A stretch of 64,000 bases of DNA, from contig NZ_CP025746.1 in the NCBI RefSeq assembly GCF_004015185.1, positions 5,721,776-5,785,775 of the forward strand, in the 5' to 3' direction. Below are positions 36,274-45,606 of the stretch, piece by piece. The position numbers and the translations under genes are program-made. Numbering within the stretch: the stretch's first letter is position 1; every line of letters begins with the position of its first letter. Source of the stretch: Clostridium manihotivorum (GTDB taxonomy: Bacteria; Bacillota; Clostridia; Clostridiales; Clostridiaceae). A model generated the notes under the pieces. It was given only the letters and a program-made list of their open reading frames with translations, did no database searches and had not been told where the DNA came from.

Positions 36274-36429
36274 TGTATAATCTAGTTGTAACATTTGATA
36301 GAAAACTATTTATCTTTCTAACGAACATTACACTTCTTATTATTTTTAATATTCTTATTTATTACTTTGCCTACGCCCCGATAGGGATTATGCATTTCAT
36401 ATCTTAAATAGTTTTTTATTTAAATTCCA

Positions 36430-36665
36430 AAAGGAATCTAACCAAATTTAATATAGTTTAGTATAATACTCCTGAATAGAAGATAGATGTACCCCTCCTG
36501 GGAGGTCTTTTAGAACCTATACCCGTAAATTAGCGTATCGTTCCATCAGGTAGAATTCTATGTTTAGCTGGTTGGGTTTCCATTCTGGAATTACCCGTGT
36601 CACAAACAAGGTTATAAGCTATCTGATAGAGTGGAAGTTCTATTCTATCTCTAAAATTTAATTAA
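36430..36665 (+). ncRNA. Candidate IS110 bridge RNA
   Basis: This non-coding left end precedes the transposase start, where IS110-family bridge RNAs are made. It starts with a CCTCC/GGAGG hairpin at 36492-36508 and has further hairpin-rich segments. The nine bases TTAGCTGGT at 36564-36572 match exactly the last nine bases of the element's right end (38083-38091), just before the CT core, as expected for a left donor guide. ATTAG and ACCC stretches near 36530-36545 could pair with the target but are too short to be sure. Exact RNA ends are not determinable here. Confidence 0.5.
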
Positions 36666-36680
36666 AAGGAGATATATACA

Positions 36681-37983
36681 ATGTCTAAATTTTTTTATAG
36701 TCCTGTAGTAGGAATTGATGTTTCAGCTGATTTTTCATATGTTGCGATACTCGCTCCGAATGGTGATATCCATAAGAAACCCTTTAAGATAAAACATGAC
36801 CTCAATGGTTTCGACCACTTAGTTAATGAAATAAAAAAAGTGGAAGAAGAGTTTAACATGAAAACGGCAATTTTCATGGAGTCCACTGGTGTGTACCACT
36901 TATCTCTTTTCCACTATCTTAATAATAATTTTGATAACACATTTGTTATCAATCCACTCGTTACTAAGTCTAACAAAAATGGAGACATAAGAAAAGTGAA
37001 AAATGATAAAAAAGACTCTTTATCTATTGCAACAATAGGGAAAATTTCAAAATATTAAGCTATCTCAAAAGCTTGATCTTGATGTTTTCCTTCTGAAAAA
37101 TCTTGTAAGAGAATATTATAAACTTACAGATACTTGCTCTACTTTTAAGAAAAAATTATCTGCTGATTTAAGAGTTATTTTTCCGGATATAATACTATAT
37201 TTTCAAAATTCTAACTCTAAAAGTTCACTTGAGCTTTTAAGTCAATATCCAACGCCACAATCAATTTTAGATGCACCTAAGGAAGATATAATTACAATTT
37301 TCCTTACCAACTCTAAAAAAGGCATTGCATGGGCCGAAAATATATATTCTAAATTGACTAATGCTGCTAAAGAAGCTAAAATCATTGGCTTACCGTTAGA
37401 CGGTTTAGCCGTCAAAATAGATAGTACTATAACTTTAATAAAGACTATTGAATCAGAAATAAATACTATATTAGAGCAAATTAATACGTTTATAAATTCT
37501 GAAACATTTCCTAATTCAATTAGAGATAATATTAACTTAATTGATTCAATTCCGGTGTATAGGACGCTTAACAGCTATTACCTTAATAGCTGAAATAGGT
37601 GATATTGATGGCTTTCTTAAACCAAAACACCTTGTTGCTTTCTTTGGTATTGATAGTTCAGTTAATGAGTCAGGTAACTTTAAGGGCGATAATAAAAAAT
37701 TTCAAAAAGAGGAACTCGTTTCGGTCGAAGAGCATTATATGCTGTTGCATTAGCATCTATTCGTAACAATCGTAATGGAATTCCTATAAACAAAGTTCTA
37801 TTAGACTATTATCAAATAAATATGAAAGGTAAAAAGCCTAAAATCGCCTTAATAGCTATAATGCATAAGATTATAAATTATATTTTTGCTGTTCTCCGAA
37901 ATCAAACTCCGTTTGAGCAAAGAGATCCTAAAATACATAAACAAATGTTTTTAGAAAATAATTCTTTAAACAAGGTCGCTTAA
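36681..37983 (+). pseudogene. IS110 transposase with three frameshifts
   Basis: The first frame encodes the DEDD RuvC-like domain: GIDVSADFS (Asp), FMESTGVYH (Glu) and KNDKKDS (Asp pair). The frame breaks near 37057, where TATTAAG should read TATAAG. It continues in another frame as KLSQKLDLDVFLL, breaks again near 37553 before IGRLTAITLIAEIGD, and again near 37697 before SKRGTRFGRRALYAVALAS. The Tnp_20 segment keeps its serine in SVNESGNFKG. It ends at the TAA at 37981-37983. Each break looks like a single inserted base, so the copy is probably inactive unless a functional copy elsewhere helps. Confidence 0.9.
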
Positions 37984-38091
37984 CTATATTCCAATTTTTG
38001 TAACCGTTCGTGTTTTAAAACGGTTTGTTTGCTATACCCTTTTTTTCGAAAAATATTTTTTTATAAATTTACTTGACTATTATTAGCTGGT

Positions 38092-38443
38092 CTAATATAG
38101 GTGGCTGAGATATAGTAAATACATAATCCTGCTTACTTAACTTAGTAGTAGCCAAGATAGAGTTAAAGAAGTAAGCCATTATATTTTTTATCCTGCTTAT
38201 TTTATTTCCCTTATGAAACTCAGGAACTCTAACCCTTATTATTGACATCCCTTTATAATCTTCATAAAAAAATCTTTTCCTCTTGTATTGATCTTCAATC
38301 TTTCCCCCATAACTTGGCACAACACATATAACAGTGATATCAAACTCACTACTTAAGCCTTCCGTTAGCTCAGTGAGTATTTGTGCTGTCGAAGCTACAT
38401 CTGGGTAGTAATAGTGTGCATATATAAGTAGCTTCTTTTTCAT
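38092..38443 (-). pseudogene. 5' part of WcaI-like glycosyltransferase, cut by IS110
   Basis: Encodes the N-terminal 117 residues, MKKKLLIYAHYYYPDVASTA to FTISQPPIL, then runs into IS110 and stops after DQLIIVK at 38069. GGAGGGAAG precedes the ATG at 38441-38443. It is the first gene behind a strong minus-strand promoter, so the insertion may also be polar on the long downstream operon. Confidence 0.92.
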
Positions 38444-38500
38444 ACTTCCCTCCTCATTCCTTGATGTAAATATAATTAATAATTTTCATGCATTGTATAA

Positions 38501-38529
38501 ATTTTATATAACTTTCTGTTATTTGTCAA
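38501..38529 (-). promoter_or_regulatory. Promoter of the long cluster 2 minus-strand operon
   Basis: Minus strand: TTGACA (38524-38529), 17-bp spacer, TAAAAT (38501-38506), about 58 bp upstream of the split glycosyltransferase. The IS110 insertion lies about 350 bp downstream of the start codon, inside the first gene. Confidence 0.7.
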
Positions 38530-38532
38530 TAT

Positions 38533-38603
38533 TTTACATTAGTATTATTTTATGTAAATTAAGTAATTTTATTGTTTACACCTTGACCAATATATATTAT
38601 TAT
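38533..38603 (+). promoter_or_regulatory. Promoter and inverted repeat upstream of the Wzz gene
   Basis: TTTACA (38575-38580), 17 bp, TATTAT (38598-38603) gives a plausible plus-strand promoter 50 bp before the start. Just upstream, TTTACAT (38533-38539) and ATGTAAA (38552-38558) form an inverted repeat with a 12-bp spacer, between the two divergent promoters, and could be an operator. Confidence 0.5.
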
Positions 38604-38654
38604 TAAATTACATATTTTTACAATAAAGTTTATAGTTTAAGAGGTGTTTTATTT

Positions 38655-39317
38655 ATGGAACTAAAGGATTTTCTATCTATCATCAAAAAGAGATTGTGGT
38701 TTTTAATCTTAGTGACAGTATTGGTAACTGGTGTTACCTACGGAATAACAAAGCTTTATCTTCAGCCACAATACAGGGCATCTACCTTGCTAATAATTGG
38801 AGATGAGAATCTTTCATCAAATCAGAAGCCTAGTATGAATGACTTAAATCTATACCAGGACTTAGCTGAAACCTATGCTCAGTTTGCCTCTACGAGGAAA
38901 GTAGCTACAGATGTTATGAATTCTCTTAATTTAAAGATATCAGCAGGTGAAGTACAGTCAATGATATCAGCAACAACTTCTAAAGACTCTAGGTTTCTAA
39001 CAATAACAGTAATGTCTTCAGATAAAACTCTTGTAGCTCCTATGGCAAATCAGGTTGTTACTTCACTGAAAAACGTCACTAAAGATTTAGTACAGCCAGA
39101 TTCCTTACATGTTATAGACGAGGCTCAAGATCCTTCATCAGCCTTTTCTCCAAATACAAGACTTAACTTAACTGTTGCATTCGTCATAGGAATAATGCTT
39201 TCAATTGTAATAATATTCTTACATGAATATATTGATAGTACAGTAAAAGATGAAGATGAATTGTCAAAGTTGCTTGGTGCACCAGTGTTAGGTATAATTC
39301 CAAGCTCTACTAAATAG
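38655..39317 (+). CDS. Chain-length determinant / kinase activator (YveK/CapA-like Wzz)
   Basis: A 220-residue membrane protein with two hydrophobic helices (LWFLILVTVLVTGVTYGI near the N-terminus and LTVAFVIGIMLSIVIIFLHE near residue 175) flanking an extracellular part. It begins MELKDFLSIIKKR and ends LGAPVLGIIPSS, the typical frame of Firmicute Wzz-type activators. It should set EPS chain length and activate the tyrosine kinase encoded directly downstream. AAGAGGTG precedes the ATG. It is on the plus strand, inside an otherwise minus-strand cluster, with its own promoter and terminator. Cluster 1 has no visible counterpart. Confidence 0.9.
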   Translation: MELKDFLSIIKKRLWFLILVTVLVTGVTYGITKLYLQPQYRASTLLIIGDENLSSNQKPSMNDLNLYQDLAETYAQFASTRKVATDVMNSLNLKISAGEVQSMISATTSKDSRFLTITVMSSDKTLVAPMANQVVTSLKNVTKDLVQPDSLHVIDEAQDPSSAFSPNTRLNLTVAFVIGIMLSIVIIFLHEYIDSTVKDEDELSKLLGAPVLGIIPSSTK

Positions 39318-39330
39318 GAGGTATTTATTT

Positions 39331-40011
39331 ATGGCATTAAAATCAAAAAATAAACATGTAAAACTAACTAAACTAGATACAGAAGCCTTCAGTGCACTTA
39401 GAGCTAACATACAATATTCTTATTTAAATAATTCAATAAAATCAATAGTGGTTACTTCATCAAACTCTGGAGAGGGAAAAAGTACAGTAGCATGCAACCT
39501 TGCTACCTCCTTCTCCCAAAGTAATAAAAAAGTATTATTGCTAGACTGTGATTTCAGAAATCCAAGTATTCATAAACATTTCAATTTGACCAATACCATT
39601 GGATTATCTGATATACTTTTAGGCAAGTATAAGCTTCAGGATTGTGTACAGGAATGCGAACCAAGACATCTATATGTGCTAACTAGTGGCAATACCCCTA
39701 ACAATCCTTCTCAACTGCTTTCTAGCAACATAATGTTGGACCTTATATCTGAGCTAAAGGAAAACTTTGACTTAATAATCTTAGATACACCACCTATTCT
39801 ACGCTTTGCAGATAGTCAGATTCTTTCAGCCATCAATGACGGAACTATAATAGTTTCAAAGTATGGAAAAACAAATAAGCAGTCCATAATAAAGTGTAAA
39901 GAAATAGTGGACAAAGTTAATGGCAGGATTATAGGTTCTATAATTAATGATGTGCCTAAGAAAGTTTCTTCTACTTACTACAAAAATTACGATAAAATTA
40001 AAGCATTCTAA
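39331..40011 (+). CDS. Cytosolic tyrosine kinase for EPS synthesis (YwqD/CapB-like)
   Basis: A 226-residue BY-kinase. Walker A TSSNSGEGKST at about 43-53, Walker A' LLLDCDFRNPS, and Walker B LIILDTPPIL are all present. The C-terminus carries a tyrosine cluster, STYYKNYDKIKAF, the usual autophosphorylation site that controls polymer synthesis. Start behind AGGAGG, 13 bp after the Wzz gene. The pair ends at a good terminator. Confidence 0.92.
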   Translation: MALKSKNKHVKLTKLDTEAFSALRANIQYSYLNNSIKSIVVTSSNSGEGKSTVACNLATSFSQSNKKVLLLDCDFRNPSIHKHFNLTNTIGLSDILLGKYKLQDCVQECEPRHLYVLTSGNTPNNPSQLLSSNIMLDLISELKENFDLIILDTPPILRFADSQILSAINDGTIIVSKYGKTNKQSIIKCKEIVDKVNGRIIGSIINDVPKKVSSTYYKNYDKIKAF

Positions 40012-40017
40012 TATTAA

Positions 40018-40054
40018 AAAACTGACTATGAGTTTATAACTTGTAGTCAGTTTT
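40018..40054. terminator. Terminator after the kinase gene
   Basis: Perfect 11-bp stem AAAACTGACTA with TAGTCAGTTTT; U-rich on the plus side, and symmetrical, so it may also stop minus-strand transcription after the acetyltransferase gene at 40141-40710. Confidence 0.75.
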
Positions 40055-40140
40055 ATATTTTAATCATACTTTCCTTAAATTGAGGCAAATTAATAGTGTA
40101 GAAGAAGTATTTTTTCCGTCCTACACTACAAGATTTGATA

Positions 40141-40710
40141 CTATATTTTTAAGCTTAAAGTCTTAACTACTCTAGCTGGATTACCTGCTACTACAGTATT
40201 GTCAGGGAACTTTCCTGAAACTACACTGCCTGCACCAATAACACAATTGTCACCAATCTCACTACCTTTAAGTATTATTGAGTTACACCCTATGAAAACA
40301 TTAGTTCCAATCTTAATTGGTCTACTGTCTATACTATCCACATCATTCTCTCTTCTCTTTTCTGGATCAATTGGGTGGAAATCGTTATCTAGTATTTTAA
40401 CATTGCCTCCAATATTGGTATAACTACCTATTTCAATTCTATTTCTACTATATATAGTAGCTCCAGAAATACCAACATTATCTCCTATTTCAATTATTCC
40501 TTCAGCTCTTGCAACAATTATGGTTCTTTGAAATAAACCCACTAGGTTTGATAAAAAATCACTCTTTATAGTACAATTACTTCCTATATTTAACCTTGCG
40601 TTTTTTTGCTTAAATATAACAGGAAGACCTATTAAGCTTAAGTTTTTACCGTAAATAACTTTATTCATTCTTAAAAGTATCTTATAATAATTTGTTTTTA
40701 GCTTAAGCAA
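40141..40710 (-). CDS. Hexapeptide-repeat O-acetyltransferase, cluster 2 copy
   Basis: A 189-residue paralogue of the protein at 1653-2210, with the same left-handed beta-helix turns (IGSNCTIKSD, IGDNVGISG, IGSYTNIGG, IGTNVFIGC) and the VSGKFPDNTVVAGNPARVV cap. The start is TTG at 40708-40710 behind GGTAGGTG. It ends cluster 2's promoter-proximal block, before the plus-strand kinase pair. Its acceptor sugar is unknown. Confidence 0.85.
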   Translation of the reverse strand: MLKLKTNYYKILLRMNKVIYGKNLSLIGLPVIFKQKNARLNIGSNCTIKSDFLSNLVGLFQRTIIVARAEGIIEIGDNVGISGATIYSRNRIEIGSYTNIGGNVKILDNDFHPIDPEKRRENDVDSIDSRPIKIGTNVFIGCNSIILKGSEIGDNCVIGAGSVVSGKFPDNTVVAGNPARVVKTLSLKI

Positions 40711-40873
40711 TCTAACACCTACCTATAATTAATAATAAGTATACAAACTAACCTTATACTTTATTGACCCATAAGACTTAACTTTAGATTCAAAAAGTAT
40801 AAGGTGTTAACTTTAGTCTTTATAAGACTTCACAGCCTAATATTAATGAATTACTTTCTTAATATATACCAGT

Positions 40874-41959
40874 TTATTTGGCTGCTGCTACCTCTCTCTC
40901 AGCAAGATAATCCTCTATGCTCTTGCCTGCTATTTCCTTCATATCTCCATCTACCATCATTCTTACAAGCTCTCTAAAGGAAACATTTCTCTTCCATCCA
41001 AGCTCACTCTCAGCCTTTCTAGCATCTCCCCATAGAAGCTCAACCTCTGCTGGTCTAAAATATCTAGGATTAACATCAACTAGTACCTTACCTGTAGCCT
41101 TGTCTATTCCTTTTTCCTCAACACCGCTACCTGTCCATTCTATATCTATACCTACTTCATTAAAGGAAAGCTCTACAAACTCTCTTACAGTATGAGTTTC
41201 ATTTGTAGCTATAACATAGTCTTGAGGTTTTTCTTGTTGAAGCATAAGCCACATAGCTCTTACATAGTCTCCAGCAAAGCCCCAGTCTCTCTTAGAATCA
41301 AGATTTCCTAAAGATAATTTTTCCTGCTTTCCAGCCATTATAGATGCAACTGCTCTTGTTATCTTTCTAGTTACAAAAGTCTCTCCTCTTCTTGGAGATT
41401 CATGGTTAAATAGCACTCCATTACAAGCATAAAGATTATAGGACTCTCTATAGTTCACAGTTATCCAGTAAGAATAAAGCTTAGCTACTCCATAAGGACT
41501 CTTAGGATAGAATGGTGTTTTTTCACTTTGAGGAGCAGTATGAGGAAGTCCTCCGAAAAGCTCTGAAGTTGAGGCTTGATAGAATCTGCAGTTAATTCCT
41601 GTTTCTCTAATAGCATCTAATAATCTTATAGTTCCTACTCCTGTAGCTTCAGCAGTGTACTCTGGAACCTCAAAGGATACTGCTACGTGGGACTGTGCTG
41701 CTAAGTTATAAATTTCATTTGGCTTAATCTTTTCTATGAGTCTATTTAAATTACTTGAATCTGTAAGATCTCCATAATGAAGAAAAAGCTTCTTTCCACC
41801 TATCTCAGGATTTTCATATAAATGATCTATCCTTCCTGTATTTATGGTGCTATGTCTTCTTATTATTCCATGTACCTCATAACCCTTTTCTAGTAATAAC
41901 TCTGTTAAATAAGATCCATCCTGTCCTGTAATTCCTGTAATCAATGCTCTTTTTACCAT
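40874..41959 (-). CDS. gmd: GDP-mannose 4,6-dehydratase, cluster 2 copy
   Basis: A 361-residue paralogue of the enzyme at 3336-4418, with the same GITGQDGSYLTELLL, RRHST, QASTSELFGG, SPYGVAKLY and NHESPRRGETFVTRKITR motifs. Divergence is mostly in the last 100 residues. GGGGGATTTATTGTT precedes the ATG. It lies 15 bp after manC, unlike cluster 1, where a glycosyltransferase gene intervenes. Confidence 0.93.
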   Translation of the reverse strand: MVKRALITGITGQDGSYLTELLLEKGYEVHGIIRRHSTINTGRIDHLYENPEIGGKKLFLHYGDLTDSSNLNRLIEKIKPNEIYNLAAQSHVAVSFEVPEYTAEATGVGTIRLLDAIRETGINCRFYQASTSELFGGLPHTAPQSEKTPFYPKSPYGVAKLYSYWITVNYRESYNLYACNGVLFNHESPRRGETFVTRKITRAVASIMAGKQEKLSLGNLDSKRDWGFAGDYVRAMWLMLQQEKPQDYVIATNETHTVREFVELSFNEVGIDIEWTGSGVEEKGIDKATGKVLVDVNPRYFRPAEVELLWGDARKAESELGWKRNVSFRELVRMMVDGDMKEIAGKSIEDYLAEREVAAAK

Positions 41960-41973
41960 AACAATAAATCCCC

Positions 41974-43023
41974 CTACCCTATCTTTTCTTTCAATACTTT
42001 TATTTCATTCATTTTTTCTTTTTTAGTTACAACTATTAATTCATCAGTTTCAATGTAGAAAAGATCTTCAAGTCCATAAAAAACTATTGGCTTTTTATGT
42101 CCTATACCGATGTTATTAGTCGAATCAACTATTCTTATATTTTCATCACAAATATTATGATTTTTATCTTTTTCTCTATATCTCTCTAAGGAATTCCAAC
42201 TCCCCACATCATCCCATCCAAAGGTGCATGGGATAACCTTTATAGAATTACACTTTTCAAGTATTCCGTAGTCTATGGATGTTGCCTCTGTTTTACTGTA
42301 GTTTTCACTAACATATCCACTTATTAAATCTTCACTAATATGTTTTAAACCTCTAAGTGCTTCATAAGTAGCTTCCATATGTTCCTTAATAAGCTCTAAT
42401 ATTAATTTTGTTTTCCAAAGGAACATACCTCCATTCCAAAGGTAGTTACCAGCTTTTAAATACTGCTCCGCCTTCTCTTGGTTAGGCTTTTCAACGAAAG
42501 CATCTACCCCTACTACTTCATTATCATTGACTCTTGTTACTTCCTCTGAAACTCTTATATATCCATACCCTGTTTCAGCCCTATCAGGAGTCATACCTAA
42601 GGTTAAAATCTCATTATTGTGATAATTTAGATACAGATTACCATCACTGATAACCTCTAAAAACTTCTTCTCATCCTTTATCAGCTGATCTGATGGTAGC
42701 ACTACCATAGTAGAATCCTTATAGTAGCGTTCTATTATAAAGGAAGAAAGAGCTATACATGGAGCTGTGTTCCTTCCTTCTGGCTCTACGATTATATTTC
42801 TTTCAAGTATCTCTGGAAGCTGCTCTTTTACCAAAGACACATATCTTTCTCCAGTACATATAAAAATTCGCTCTAATGGAATAAGTGGTTTTATCCTATT
42901 TACAGTCATCTGAATCATTGTTTCATCACCTAACAGGTTCAAAAACTGCTTAGGCTTATCTTCGGTAGAAAGTGGCCAAAAGCGTGTTCCTTTTCCACCA
43001 GCCATAATAAGTGCACATAGCAT
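41974..43023 (-). CDS. manC: Mannose-1-phosphate guanylyltransferase, cluster 2 copy
   Basis: A 349-residue paralogue of 5688-6731 with GGKGTRFWPLSTEDKPKQFL, EPEGRNTAPC, VLPSDQL and LWNGGMFLWK. The ATG at 43021-43023 has GGAGGAAAACGCT upstream; the ATG five codons earlier overlaps that site. Like its twin it lacks the isomerase domain. The C-terminal fifth differs most between the two. Confidence 0.92.
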   Translation of the reverse strand: MLCALIMAGGKGTRFWPLSTEDKPKQFLNLLGDETMIQMTVNRIKPLIPLERIFICTGERYVSLVKEQLPEILERNIIVEPEGRNTAPCIALSSFIIERYYKDSTMVVLPSDQLIKDEKKFLEVISDGNLYLNYHNNEILTLGMTPDRAETGYGYIRVSEEVTRVNDNEVVGVDAFVEKPNQEKAEQYLKAGNYLWNGGMFLWKTKLILELIKEHMEATYEALRGLKHISEDLISGYVSENYSKTEATSIDYGILEKCNSIKVIPCTFGWDDVGSWNSLERYREKDKNHNICDENIRIVDSTNNIGIGHKKPIVFYGLEDLFYIETDELIVVTKKEKMNEIKVLKEKIG

Positions 43024-43042
43024 AGCGTTTTCCTCCATATTA

Positions 43043-44350
43043 TTAAGCTATTATATCTTTTCTTCCTACAGAATAATATTCAACCCCTGCATCTACAGCT
43101 TCATCTAAGTCATAGCAATTTCTTCCGTCATATATAACAGGTTTATTCATAAGTTCCTTATATCTTTTTAGGTTAACTTGCTTTATTTCATCCCATTCAG
43201 TAAATACAAAGGCAACATCAGCATCCCTAATAGCATCCTCTGGTGCTGATACATACTCTATGTCCTTAGGATATATTCTTTTAAAATTGTCAACTCCCAC
43301 AGGATCATAAGCTCTAACCTCAGCACCTTCTTCAATTAATCTTCTTACATTAGGTATTGAAGGAGATTCTCTCAAATCATCTGTACCAGGCTTAAAGGTA
43401 AGCCCAAGTACAGCCACTTTTAGCCCTTTAAGAGAGTCAAACCTCTGTATTGCTTTTCTAATCATTCTAAATTTTTGATTTTCATTTACTTCTATTGAAG
43501 CCTTAACAGTCTTCAGTTCATAGCCATGATCTGCAGCAAGCCAGTGAAGGGCCTTTGTATCCTTTGGAAAACATGAACCTCCATAGCCTATACCAGCCTT
43601 TAAGAACTTATTGCCTATTCTATCGTCATAAGACATGCCAGTTGCAACATCCTCAATATCTGCGCCAACAACCTCACAGAGATTGGCAATCTCATTAATA
43701 AAAGATATTTTTAATGCTAAGAAATCATTAGATGCATATTTAATCATTTCTGCACTTCTTCTATTGGTTACAACTAGAGGTTGATTGAACCTCTCATATA
43801 CTTCTCTAAGAATACCCTCAGCCTCCTTAGATTCTACCCCAATAACTATTCTCTTAGCCCTCAAGGTATCTTTAACAGCGGTTCCCTGAGATAGAAACTC
43901 TGGATTAGAGGCAACTTCAACCTTTACCTTTTCCTTCAGATTTTCTAATATATATTCTTCTATCTTGTCATTTGTTCCTATAGGAACTGTTGATTTTACA
44001 ACTACTAAGCAGTCTTTCTCTAGACTTTCAGCTATCTGCTTTGCAACACCATAAACATACTGTAGATTAGCCGAGCCATCCTCTCTCTCAGGAGTTCCAA
44101 CCCCTATGAATATCACGTCTGCATCCTTGTATGCATTCTTATAGTCAGTTGTAAAGTCTAGTCTACCTGCCTCAAAGTTTTCTTTTAGAAGTTGGTCTAA
44201 ACCAGGCTCATATATAGGTGATATGCCTTTTTTCATCTTTTCAACCTTATTCTCATCTATGTCCACACAGGTCACCTTGTGACCCACATGTGATAAGCAA
44301 GCTCCTGTTACTAAACCTACATATCCTGTTCCAGCAACTACTATTTTCAT
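43043..44350 (-). CDS. ugd: UDP-glucose 6-dehydrogenase, cluster 2 copy
   Basis: A 435-residue paralogue of 6751-8046: MKIVVAGTGYVGLVTGACLS, GIGYGGSCFPKDTKAL and VLGLTFKPGTDDLRESPS. I start at the ATG at 44348-44350; an upstream ATG at 44366-44368 overlaps the preceding stop. Here ugd follows the priming transferase with almost no gap, which shows the ancestral arrangement that cluster 1 has lost. Confidence 0.92.
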   Translation of the reverse strand: MKIVVAGTGYVGLVTGACLSHVGHKVTCVDIDENKVEKMKKGISPIYEPGLDQLLKENFEAGRLDFTTDYKNAYKDADVIFIGVGTPEREDGSANLQYVYGVAKQIAESLEKDCLVVVKSTVPIGTNDKIEEYILENLKEKVKVEVASNPEFLSQGTAVKDTLRAKRIVIGVESKEAEGILREVYERFNQPLVVTNRRSAEMIKYASNDFLALKISFINEIANLCEVVGADIEDVATGMSYDDRIGNKFLKAGIGYGGSCFPKDTKALHWLAADHGYELKTVKASIEVNENQKFRMIRKAIQRFDSLKGLKVAVLGLTFKPGTDDLRESPSIPNVRRLIEEGAEVRAYDPVGVDNFKRIYPKDIEYVSAPEDAIRDADVAFVFTEWDEIKQVNLKRYKELMNKPVIYDGRNCYDLDEAVDAGVEYYSVGRKDIIA

Positions 44351-44364
44351 AACTTCATTCCCCC

Positions 44365-45057
44365 TCATCTTGCATTATCATCACCAAATAAAACTCTTAT
44401 AGTCTTAAAAATAAGTTTTATATCAATCCAAAGATTTCTTTCTCTCACATATTTAATATCAAGTTTCATCCAGTCCTTAAAATCAATATTATTTCTACCA
44501 GATACCTGCCAGTAGCATGTAAGTCCTGGCTTAACAACTAATCTCTCAAGCATCCAGCCTTCAAAATATTTAACTTCTTTAGGAAGACTAGGTCTTGGAC
44601 CTACTAGACTCATCTCTCCTTTAAATATATTTAATAGTTGAGGAAGTTCATCTATGCTTGTTCTTCTGATAAAGCGTCCAACTCTAGTTATTCTAGGATC
44701 ATCTTTCATCTTAAACATTGGACCACTCATCTCGTTCTTCTCTTTTAACTTTTCCTTTAGTTCCTCTGCATTAGTAACCATTGATCTAAACTTATACATT
44801 TCAAATTCACGACCATCTTGTCCAACTCTCTTTTGTTTAAAAAGTATCGGTCCTTTGCTTTCAAATTTTATGAACAAGGACACAACAATTAATATGGGGC
44901 TAGTTATTATAAGACCAAAAATAGCACCTAACAAATCAATAACTCTCTTTAATATCAGATAAAGAGTTTTTGGTTTATCCTTTGTAATTTCAGTAAAAAT
45001 TTCTTCATAACTTGCTGCTTCTGAAGCTTCAGACGTAAGTAGAGATTTTTCTTCCAT
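44365..45057 (-). CDS. Priming sugar-phosphate transferase, cluster 2 copy
   Basis: A 230-residue paralogue of 8606-9310 with one membrane segment (LLGAIFGLIITSPILIVVSLFI) and the FKQKRVGQDGREFEMYKFRSM, IRRTSIDELPQL, SLVGPRPSLPKEV and LTCYWQVSGRNN motifs. ATG at 45055-45057 behind GGGGAG. The N-terminal 30 residues differ completely between the copies. It is the first gene of cluster 2 and lies downstream of a 0.9-kb non-coding region. Confidence 0.92.
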   Translation of the reverse strand: MEEKSLLTSEASEAASYEEIFTEITKDKPKTLYLILKRVIDLLGAIFGLIITSPILIVVSLFIKFESKGPILFKQKRVGQDGREFEMYKFRSMVTNAEELKEKLKEKNEMSGPMFKMKDDPRITRVGRFIRRTSIDELPQLLNIFKGEMSLVGPRPSLPKEVKYFEGWMLERLVVKPGLTCYWQVSGRNNIDFKDWMKLDIKYVRERNLWIDIKLIFKTIRVLFGDDNAR

Positions 45058-45606
45058 ACAAACACTCCCCGAAAGTTCGATAATTACAAAAATTTTATAA
45101 AGTTATTTATAAACAATTCATAAAGCAACTAATAACTAGACTCTTTGCAAGTTACTAAATAAAAAAATTCATTGTTTTAAGATTAAAAAATAATAATATT
45201 CCTAATGGTCTTTAAATATAGCAATTAAATAAAGGCCACATTTATACTTTTTTTTGCTTTATGAATTTTTTATTACAAATAATTCCATATAAAAATTCTA
45301 TTCCACTTTTTGGAAATTTTCTTCCATAAGAAGTATACTTTATTTCAGCTTAAAGTAGTAAAAGGGATGGTACTTTAGTACCATACACCTTCCTTAAACC
45401 TAGTAATTTCAATCTATTACATTTTTTCCATGTCACTACAGTAAAAAATATTTAGCATTTTCTTAACAGTAATCGTTATATATTTATATTTTGTTAAATA
45501 AACTATTTTAGATATACTTACCAATAACCAAATGTGCTTCATTTCTTAACAAAGGTGTTATTAACTTTTAATCTACTCACTAAAAAAACGTTTAAGTGAA
45601 CTTATT

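Larger units (their letters stand above)
36274..38091 (+). mobile_element. IS110-family insertion sequence, 1818 bp
   Basis: Bounds come from comparison with the uninterrupted paralogue. Left flank ends CCCCAC-CT, right flank begins CT-AATATAGG, so the element carries no terminal inverted repeats and shares a CT core with the target, as in IS621-like elements. It holds a roughly 400-bp non-coding left end (36274-36680), a broken transposase (36681-37983) and a short right end. It is oriented opposite to the gene it interrupts. Confidence 0.88.

Noticed and set aside
36515..36535. ACCTATA in the IS110 left end as target guide
   Set aside because: It matches the reverse strand of the target and also pairs with AGGT nearby to form a stem, so orientation and context are wrong for a guide.
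36681..37058. Stand-alone small gene at the IS110 5' end
   Set aside because: It is the first third of a frameshifted transposase, continued in two other frames.
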